64,000 nt of DNA, taken from positions 250,001-314,000 of the forward strand of contig JAQGDQ010000034.1 of the NCBI GenBank assembly GCA_030141605.1. Reading direction: 5' to 3'. The position numbers and the translations under genes were made by a program. This DNA is from Tubiluchus corallicola (Eukaryota > Priapulida > Priapulimorpha > Priapulimorphida > Tubiluchidae). This document shows positions 56,430 through 64,000 of this stretch, one piece after another. The notes beneath the pieces are model-generated. The model did not search any database. It was not told the DNA's origin and saw only the letters and a list, made by a program, of their open reading frames with translations. Position 1 is the stretch's first letter. The number at the start of each line of letters is the position of its first letter.

Positions 56430-58007
56430 TCACTTCGCCTTGCCAGTCGAGGCTTTCTTCGCTTTAGCTTTTGTTGTTGGGGTTAATTTCTTGGGTTTTG
56501 GCGACTTTCTTGCTTTAACAGACGTTGCTTTGCCTGTCTTTGCCATCGTATCTGCCGCCTTAGCAGCAATGGAAGATGCTGATACTTGTTTCTCCATCTT
56601 GCTGGTCTTTGTTGCAATGGAAGATGCTGATACTTGTTTCTCCATCTTGCTGGTCTTTGTTGCAATGGAAGATGCTGATACTTGTTTCTCCATTTTGCTG
56701 GCCTTTGTTGCTGTCTTGGTTACTGTCTTGGCGTCCTTGGCCTTTGTCTCGTCTGTCTTTATCTTCATGTCACTCTGTGCTTTTGCTTTGCTTGGTTTTG
56801 GTTTGTTTTCAGCATCTGACTCTGCAAGCACTTTTTTCGCAGGTTTGATGGCTGGCTTTTCGTCTGTTGGTTTTGCAGGCTTAGCGGTTGATTTTTCACC
56901 GGCCGTTTTCATAACCTTTTTCTCCTCTTTGCCGAGTTTGTACCGTCCACTTAGTAAACCAGTTTCTTCAAATTTCTTTGGACGTATCAGTGCTCCGGTC
57001 GCCAAGCCTAAAATATAACAAATATATTACTGCCACAACTCCGAACTTCCATTATTTTTACAAAACTGTAGATACCTATTTTTACTCATCACAGAACAAG
57101 TTCGTATTGCCTCGAGCTCTGCGGAATGAGATCACCAAGTCTAGGGTGTCTGCAATGTAAGCAGGAGGCCCTTGGTTCAAATCTAGGATGCATTCCAACA
57201 TTTTCACACTTCCTGTCTTTCATTAACTGAACTTTTGTGACATCATTAGTAATAATCTTGATATTGACATGAAACTAATTAATAAAAGTTAAAGTTTACG
57301 CGAACAATTATTTTTAGCCGTCCGAGGATGCTGCCAACACCAAAGTGCAAGCAGTTTATCAAGGTCATCGTAATTTTCTTACAGTTTCTCTCGGCAGAGC
57401 TAACTGGTGACTAAAATGGCGTTTATGTACATGCGGATGCGGACACAGATGCGTTTTCCAACTGCGGAAAAGCCTGTTGAAAAAACAATTGGAAATAGCC
57501 ACAGAAAATGAATAACGAATACGCAGGCTGCATAAACAGGTGCCTTGAAAGCAATATAAACCGATTTTATCTACTCTGCAGTTTTACAATGACTTTATAA
57601 TAAAAAAAATGAATATTCTTAACGGCAGTAGGATTTTAAGTTGTAAAATTTCACATTATAGTACGGGTTTGCTTTGACTTTAAAGTTTGAAACCAAAAGA
57701 AATATTTTTCGCATTTCTTTTCCCTCAAACAAGTTTGATTTCAAAATTTGACCATTTCTGTGATATTCAAACAAAAAATCAATATGTTCTCAATGTTAGG
57801 CCTAGAAGAAGGTTTAATGAGGCAAAACATTTCAAACTAACATTTTTCCAAAGCCTTTCTCATGCGTGGTTTAATCATGGTGGGGTTAACGCTCGTGTAA
57901 TTTGAAAGAATATAAGATTTAATGGCTGGCACGCTGACTCCTTTTCTGTCCTGTTGATGAAGCTGAATAGTTTTCACTGCTTTTAGTAGCATGTCGATCA
58001 TAGACCC
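56430..58007 (-). CDS. linker histone H1-like protein, split globular domain
   Basis: Minus-strand exons 57842-58007 and 56430-57007 join through a split Cys codon (T|GC; donor GTTAGT, acceptor TATTTTAG). The visible 247 residues start inside the protein. The first exon reads MIDMLLKAVKTIQLHQQDRK, VSVPAIKSYILSNY and IKPRMRKALEKC. The second continues LATGALIRPKKFEETGLLSGRYKLGKE. Together this is the winged-helix H1/H5 globular domain (helix 1, SxxAIxxYI, xxxLxxxVxxGxLxQ.....SGxxKL). The rest is a Lys/Ala/Pro-rich tail ending KAKKASTGKAK, as in linker histones that bind linker DNA. A 16-residue unit (KTSKMEKQVSASSIAT) is repeated three times. The N-terminal exon is not identified; a weak candidate is near 60690-60735. 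The intron inside the globular domain marks this as a replacement-type or divergent H1 rather than a replication-dependent one. Confidence 0.82.
56568..56712 (-). repeat. 48-bp coding triplication in the H1 tail
   Basis: Three copies of a 48-bp unit (AATGGAAGATGCTGATACTT... on the plus strand), the first two almost identical and the third with two or three changes. It adds 16 residues per copy to the basic tail and looks recent, so its number may vary between individuals. Confidence 0.9.
57008..57841 (-). other. intron of the H1-like gene
   Basis: 834-bp intron interrupting the globular domain; it contains a SINE (57090-57280). Confidence 0.75.
57090..57280 (+). mobile_element. tRNA-derived SINE
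   Basis: A tRNA-like head with anticodon arm TCTGC-AATGTAA-GCAGG and B box TTGGTTCAAATCTAGG, then the family tail TTCCAACATTTTCACA, ending CATCATTAGTAATAATCTTG. It shares head layout and tail with the two SINEs at 25.2-25.5 kb. It is inserted opposite to the H1-like gene, within its intron. Confidence 0.7.
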
Positions 58008-58329
58008 CTACAACAAACAACAAAACAAACGACATTAAAACACTCTCCAAATTCACACATGTATGTTTAACAATGGATGTTGTCTGGCACATTCATATTT
58101 GACTTAAAGCAAAAAGCCAGAGCACACCTCTGCAATGGAAAACAAACACGCATGACACGCAAAACTCGGTGCGATAAACAAATGTCCATTAAACGATTTA
58201 GCCACATCAAACGTTTGCAGTTAATTTTTTGTATTAAAAAGCATGAAAAGTAAAGAGTAGGAGTTAAAAGTGCTTCTAAGTATAGAATCGTCTCGCTTCT
58301 TCTACATAGTTTCAAAAAAGTGGAAATGT

Positions 58330-58575
58330 TCAAAACGCGTAGCCGAAGAGAAACGGAAACTTTGTTAAATTCATAATGTAACAAAATGTTCATTATGTAG
58401 AAATGCAGCATTATGTAACAAATCACAAAATTTGTCACATGTAACAAATTTTATGTCATTATTTAGCAATTATTACGTAACAATTTTGTGTTAATACATA
58501 ACAATCACGACGTAATGTTTTTTACCATTATTTAAACATCAATAACTAAAGCTGATGCATTATGTAACAAAATCA
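58330..58575. repeat. dispersed ATTATGTAACAAA motif cluster
   Basis: ATTATGTAACAAA or close variants recur at least five times in about 240 bp, including GCATTATGTAACAAA near both 58410 and 58557. The spacing is irregular, so it is a low-complexity cluster rather than a clean tandem array. Confidence 0.5.
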
Positions 58576-58599
58576 TCACAGTATATCGTTGGGTCTTGT

Positions 58600-59280
58600 C
58601 ACAATCTCAATGTGGTCTAATTTTGTACTGTGCCAGTTTCTTTCTGTTTCAGAGATCTGGCTGTCACTGGCTTTGACTGGCCTGTCAGATCTGTCTAAGG
58701 TCTGATCTGTCAGTGATCTGTAGATGCCTGTTTGGGTCGGGACTGTCCGAATTCTGGCCAACCCAAGATCTGTGTTGTGGCTAGTCTGTTGCCGGGGATT
58801 TGAGTTTAACTTTTGATCTATCAGAGGTTTGATCTGGATATGTTTGGTCCGACTACAAATTTGCAAATTTGTCCACAGTATGTTACATGTCTGAGAAAAA
58901 TTTTCAGTATTCTACGATAGAACTTATTGCTCATGATAGATAAAGATAAACCTTTTAAAGATAAACATGTATAAGATAAAGATACTCAATCTACTTAATT
59001 AAAATAAATAAAGTTTATAAATAAGATAGACATGGACAAGAATTTCTTCAACCAGATGACCAGGGATTAGTGACCTACGCCGGAACCAAAAATACCTTTT
59101 TTCTTTGGGATCACTTTCCTGTTTCTAGTGTTGATTAACCTATATCCACGTCAGTATAAGCTCAGTCAAACCAGACCTCTGACAAATCAGGCCAGACTAA
59201 GCCTCTGATAGACCAGACACTTCAGAAAGACCAGACTCAGCAGACCAAACCAGATCCAGCTGGTGCCTGACCCAATCTAG
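58600..59280. mobile_element. inverted pair of TCTG-rich repeat arms
   Basis: Around 58815 the plus strand reads ATCTATCAGAGGTTTGATCT. The reverse complement of about 59190-59215 reads GTCTATCAGAGGCTTAGTCT, and both arms contain many TCTG/GTCTGG units. The arms (about 58640-58860 and 59150-59275) point toward each other around about 300 bp of AT-rich DNA. It may be a foldback element or two inverted insertions. Confidence 0.5.
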
Positions 59281-59499
59281 AAGAAAAAGAAATCCGAGAC
59301 CACACCCGGACTGTGAAAACCATAAAGTACAACACAAATTATCTTTTGTCTTTCTCTCTTGTGCACTCCTTCCTGGTAGGATGCAGCGCGGTCAAACGAA
59401 GGCTGACTGCTCGGCCGTCTTCGCGTCTTTGCAGGGGAGGGCTCTGCAACAATATCAAAATGGGAAACAACGGGCAATGTACAATTTTATCCAAAATAA

Positions 59500-59815
59500 A
59501 CCAATCCTAACCAGCCAGAAGCATTCCCTCAAAACAAGGCTTCGATTCTTTAATGCATATGTAAGTACTATCTTCATATTACCAGAATGAGAGAAACAAG
59601 GCCAATAGATTAGTATTAAACGAAGCACTGAAATCTGCAAAACGACTTCCAGGCAAACCAAAAGTAACTTGGATATCAAGGATTAATAAAGATTTACAAC
59701 AGCTGAAACCAAACCTAACAACAATATCACAGGCGTTGAAAATTTTAGCTGCAGACACTAAACATTGGGGTGCTCTAATGAAGGACAGAAGTTCAATGTC
59801 TAAAACAAATATTTA
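59500..59815 (+). mobile_element. LINE reverse-transcriptase C-terminal fragment
   Basis: Frame pieces read KHSLKTRLRFFNAYVSTIF and then, after a break near 59585, NRLVLNEALKSAKRLPGKPK, VTWISRINKDLQ and HWGALMKDRSSMSK followed by TAG. The order LRLFNAYV-S-(I/V)-x-LY...KRPxGRPKxTW...DRxxW matches the end of LINE endonuclease/RT polyproteins and resembles the fragments at 34 and 46 kb. It is frameshifted and truncated. Confidence 0.65.
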
Positions 59816-59819
59816 GAGC

Positions 59820-61080
59820 ATCAGAAAAAGAAGTAGCAAATTTTCTCACGCATAAAATTCATAAAATTACCTTTTTCAATTGTTGCTTATACGCAGGTGT
59901 GACACGTACATATGCAGCATTACACTTACGTTCTGAACGTAAGTTCTGAATATTGAAATTTACTAACGCACATTTGCTAAGCAGTATTTTGGGAGAACGA
60001 AAAAATTTTATGAGTAAAGTTGATGATAATTGAGTGAGTTACGACAATCAGTGTTAATTTAAAGCCAATAAACTTTTATCCTCCTGAGTGTAGGCGTAAT
60101 GTTTTATCACTTACTTATGAACATTTATATGATTGCATAAAATACGACTTGATTACCATACCACGATAATAGCTCACATTAATCGTAGTTAAAACGCAGC
60201 GCATAACCAATTGGCATGGGATTATAGCGAACATGTAGGAGTAGAGCAATGCAGTTCCAGCGATTGACGATGATCGAGAAGAGGTCAAATATTAAGTGCA
60301 CCAGACAACGCATTTGTGTACATTTGACAACGCCTCTTAGTCCATGCTATTGTAACAGTAATATTTTTAACATGTTTTAACAGCCAGCTAGAACCTTGCC
60401 TACTTCATTTTTTCTTGTTCCAAAGCAAGATCCTGCTAGTAAATCACTCTACGCACAGACTAATGCATAATTAAGTAAAGTCTGGGTGAAACAACTGACG
60501 TTACTGAACTAACGCGGCAGATGGCTTTGCTATACCCGCACCACACGTGACGGTTGTAGTTAAGATGCGTTGCTCTGGCACACTTAACCTTTGATCTACA
60601 GCAACTACGCGTGCGCATAGTGAAATTGCGAAAAGACTTATTGAAGGAACAGGTGCAGTTTATGTAAACTTTCGATGCCTTAAATTTCAGTGGCAAATCT
60701 GCTAAATGGGCTAAATTTGGAACAATTGTATCCATTTTTCTTTTTGTATGTTGTGCGAGTGTGTAATGATAAGGACAATATTGCGTTCGTTTTTATACTA
60801 ATTCACTAACAATAAGTCAATGTATTGTTTGGGCTAAACATATGAGAATAAATGGTAAATAAACAAATAAATAAATGGATAAATAAATAAGCCGAAATAG
60901 AAGAAAAAAACCTCTTTGAGCTGTTGGGTCGGATGCGCTTCCCTTTGCTTTTATAGACATACACGTAAGGAACCCCATTGAGGTAGAATACGATATTAAT
61001 GAGCCCTGATACAGTCTTCCACAAGAAACTTCAGAGCCGATTTCAGAAGTAACGTCGGTAAGTACTAAATAAACCTGCAG
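59820..61080. other. spacer
   Basis: No gene recognised. At about 60930-61050 a plus-strand stretch ends in GTCG|GTAAGT and looks partly coding (ETSEPISEVTS), but it contains an in-frame TGA upstream and cannot be assigned. Confidence 0.3.
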
Positions 61081-61100
61081 TAGCTACAATGCACATGCGC

Positions 61101-61416
<316 letters not shown>

Positions 61417-61419
61417 TTG

Positions 61420-62600
61420 TACACGAACGGCCTGCCCAAGCCTGCCGTCACTTGGCTTGTAGCCAAGCAGACCCTTAAACATTATGTATCGTGTAATTAG
61501 CGGCTACTGCTGTTATTTCTATTTGCTTAATTTCCTCAAGTGATTTTTCGTTTATTAAATGTATTTTATTCGTGTGACGTTGTAACACCCACAACTAGGC
61601 AAGAATGAATGATCGAGTGTCGCACGCATTTGAACCTACATAATTAATATACCCAATGGATCTATCGCGCAGCGGACTATTTTTACTGCCACAAATATCT
61701 CTTTTCCGTGTTCATATTACCATAATTAGCGCGTGTTATTCATTTTTATTACGTCTGTCAGGCTAGTTGCAGCAGTAACCTACTACTCGCAGTCACATTT
61801 AATTGCTGTAAATGCATTCTATGTCAAAATGCTGATAAAAACGGAAGCGCAGAGTCAAACAGGGAAAATGTGTATGAAAGATGTAATAAATCTATTCATA
61901 CACAAAAAATTAAAACGGGAAAGAATTAAGTTCTAAAAACATAAAACATAAAAACGCAAATGTCAAAAAACGAATACTAAAACAGAAAGCATGCCAATGT
62001 CAGGCAAAAAATAGATATACACATTGCTTAAACGAAAGCCAGACAATCTGCAGCTTAACTACAGCTCAAAGCGATCTAATGTGTAAAATATTGAAAAGGA
62101 ACATGCTATTTTTTCTAGAGCGACACGCGAAAGAATTATTACCACAGAAATTTAGTTTTGCTGTCGCGCCACCAGTTTTTCGCTGCTACATGTATTTCCC
62201 CATTCTCTTGTTTGATCATCACTAGCACGTGCGTTGATGAAACGCGTTGCACGAAAAACAGATGCTGTACCTCTCAGTTCAGAAGCGTTAAGTTGTAAAG
62301 TAGTACACACGTCCGAGATCTCATGTGAGCAGAGCGGTAAACTTAAAAATTGTCGAGTTTTTGTTCATCTTACTGGATGTTGTGCAGTAGTATTGTACTT
62401 TCATTTTCGCTTTGCAAGCACGTGCGACATGATCATGGAATGTTTGTGTTGTTGAAAATTATGTTCAACTGTGATGTCATCAATAGTTGGGTTCAACCGT
62501 AACATCTGTAACCTATTTTTTAATTATCATAAACGCTTCGACATCACTAATAGGTGTTAAAATATATACTTTTATCCTACTTCAAAACTGATCAATCATC
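61420..62600. other. spacer
   Basis: AT-rich with two short unassigned ORFs. The one beginning ATGAAACGCGTTGC near 62237 runs about 72 codons but has no recognisable domain. Confidence 0.35.
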
Positions 62601-62615
62601 TTGTTTTCATTCAAT

Positions 62616-62798
62616 ATGGCTGACCTGAAAGCAACTGGAATTAAGCATAAGCATTCTCGTGGTTTTAAGAATTTATATAAGGATGAACACTTTCTCGAAT
62701 GTAAATCAATGTTTATGAATAAATGGGGCATCATCCGTTGCAAGATAAATCCAATAGAACCAATAACTAGATGTACGTCAGAGAAGTTTTCCAGTTAA
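62616..62798 (+). CDS. unrecognised 60-codon ORF
   Basis: ATG in good context (AATATGGCTGAC), reading MADLKATGIKHKHSRGFKNL and later CKSMFMNKWGIIRCK, ending SEKFSS. Lys/His-rich, no signal peptide or membrane segment. It lies directly upstream of the 5S-like sequence and may belong to the same repeat. A real gene is not demonstrated. Confidence 0.2.
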   Translation: MADLKATGIKHKHSRGFKNLYKDEHFLECKSMFMNKWGIIRCKINPIEPITRCTSEKFSS

Positions 62799-62811
62799 AA
62801 GCGACAAACAG

Positions 62812-62920
62812 TCGAGTGATCATAGTGTGTGCTGAGCGAGCGAAGTTAAGCAAGACTAAGACAAGTCAGTGAATAAATGGGTGATTGTCAGACCTAGTAC
62901 TCGCTTCGGGCATGCCAAAT
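62812..62920 (+). mobile_element. 5S-rRNA-derived sequence (SINE3-like head or pseudogene)
   Basis: GAAGTTAAGCAAGAC resembles the 5S box A (GAAGCTAAGCAGGG). AATGGGTGATTGTC resembles box C (GATGGGAGACCG). They lie 34 bases apart, the same spacing as in metazoan 5S rRNA. The 5' and 3' stems of 5S are not conserved and no T-run terminator follows, so it is not a working 5S gene. A 5S-headed SINE or a divergent pseudogene fits. Confidence 0.5.
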
Positions 62921-64000
62921 GTATTCATATTACAACGTGTCTAAGAAAGGCAACTCTCCCAGTCCTGCGTATGTTTAGCTTTGATAGTGAACTATGTTCC
63001 ATTCCCGCCACAATCGTCGACATCATTAGACGCTACTACTGAGTGCTTAATTTCGTTTCTCAGTATACAAATTGTACGAAAAAACGCAGCAAAACCCAAA
63101 AGAACTGAACAGTAGATAAAGTGACAACGTTGTAGAGATATGCGAACTTAAAAGCGATTATTGCCACTCTAAGACGTCCGTTTGCTCGCCACAGTATTCA
63201 TACTGTCACGCGATATCTACATCAGTCTGAATTTGATTCTAACAGATGCCCACAATGACACTGCCATCGAATGATAGATGTGACTATTATTTTGTTAGTG
63301 TCGACAGGGGATAAAAAGTCATGGCAATTATCAACAACCAGATAATATGTAGGAGCGGATCAGGAAGTAATAAGTTTTAATAGAGTATCAAATACTGCAA
63401 CTATAATGTAAAAAATCTGAGCAACAGCATTACATGTTTGCAACATAATAGATTAGATTAAGTTACATGATAAAGCTCCATTTTTACATACACATATACA
63501 TATACATATAAGTAGGGAGTAGACTCGTTTCCTAGAAGATTTTTCCGGGAAAGTTTTTGGCCAGAACAAAATTTTTCAGGACAAAAAACTTCACATAAAA
63601 CTTTTTTGTGATTAAAATTTACTTCCCAGAAAAAAATCCCAGAACAGCCATTTTCCAGAATTTTTTCCCAGAACTGCCAATTCCCGGAAAATGTAATTAA
63701 TCCTTTTTAAAGCGCAGTTAGATGATGCGAAATGAAAAGTAGTTAATTTTAACTATGTATATTGATTATAACCGATTATATGATAAAAAATTTGGTAAAC
63801 TCGTTAAGGCAAGAAAGTAGAAAATAGGAAAAATATTTTCTGTGAAAAAAGTTTTCTGGGAAACGTATCAGAACCCTAAACAGCTTTACAGCTTTTGTTT
63901 AATATTAATATCAGTACCAGGTGCGATTACGATATACGTCTACTAGATTTGAATCTACAATGAATATTATACAAAAATTAATCTTCCCTCATCATAAGTA
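62921..64000. other. spacer at the right edge
   Basis: No gene. A low-complexity patch at 63525-63690 repeats CCAGAA/CCCGGGAAA-like words (TTTTTCC.GGAAA, CCCAGAAC.GCCA). Confidence 0.4.

Noticed and set aside
56425-57018. Plus-strand Ala/Phe-rich ORF of 197 aa
   Set aside because: It is antisense to the linker-histone-like exon, whose globular-domain match and splice sites decide the strand.
60460-60735. N-terminal exon of the histone H1-like gene (MDTIVPNLAHLADLPLKFKA...)
   Set aside because: The phase would fit, but the donor (GTTTAC) is weak, the composition is not H1-like, and the intron would be 2.7 kb with a LINE inside.
62812-62920. Functional 5S rRNA gene
   Set aside because: The outer stems and terminator are missing; only the internal promoter region resembles 5S.

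Overview
The window looks like nuclear DNA from an invertebrate animal. It is AT-rich, with split genes using GT-AG introns of about 0.3-3 kb, long gene-poor spacers, microsatellites, SINEs, LINE fragments, MITEs and a solo LTR. The protein families (ADAM17, CD225/dispanin, a fibrinogen-like domain of the contactin-associated type, linker histone H1) are metazoan. The sequence alone does not place the phylum; a marine non-vertebrate such as a sponge or cnidarian would fit, but that is a guess.

Layout. 0-5 kb: the 3' part of a plus-strand gene for a long acidic, disordered protein (exons 242-1297, 1635-1724, 3661-4764). 5-11 kb: spacer with a GCCAAG minisatellite enclosed by an inverted repeat. 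11.4-18.7 kb: two tandem, intronless, full-length ADAM17-like membrane metalloproteases. 18.9-20 kb: trinucleotide repeats. 20.5-25.1 kb: a five-exon gene for a secreted 272-aa fibrinogen-like protein, with a MITE in intron 3. 25.2-25.5 kb: head-to-head tRNA-type SINEs. 28.1-33.5 kb: a minus-strand three-coding-exon CD225/dispanin membrane protein with a PPxY motif. 33.7-38 kb: nested transposon remnants and GT-rich DNA.

38.2-49.3 kb: a locus repeated three times in tandem. Its small exons join in phase into a Pro/Arg-rich tail. One copy carries a Tigger-type MITE and a second insertion, both recognisable because the sister copy lacks them. 49.4-49.7 kb: a large near-perfect hairpin. 50.1-51.1 kb: a purine tract and an L2/CR1-type LINE 3' end. 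51-56.4 kb: spacer with a solo LTR. 56.4-58.0 kb: a minus-strand linker-histone-like gene split inside its globular domain and carrying a 48-bp triplication. 58.3-64 kb: repeats, an inverted TCTG-rich pair, another LINE 3' fragment, a 270-bp GA microsatellite and a 5S-rRNA-derived sequence.

The genes do not form a pathway. The strongest biology is the ADAM17-like pair: two probably active sheddases that look retroposed, then duplicated, and partly homogenised. The three-copy 39-49 kb locus is the best candidate for something undescribed. All exon structures were inferred by eye from splice signals, reading phase and family resemblance; no alignment or search was run.
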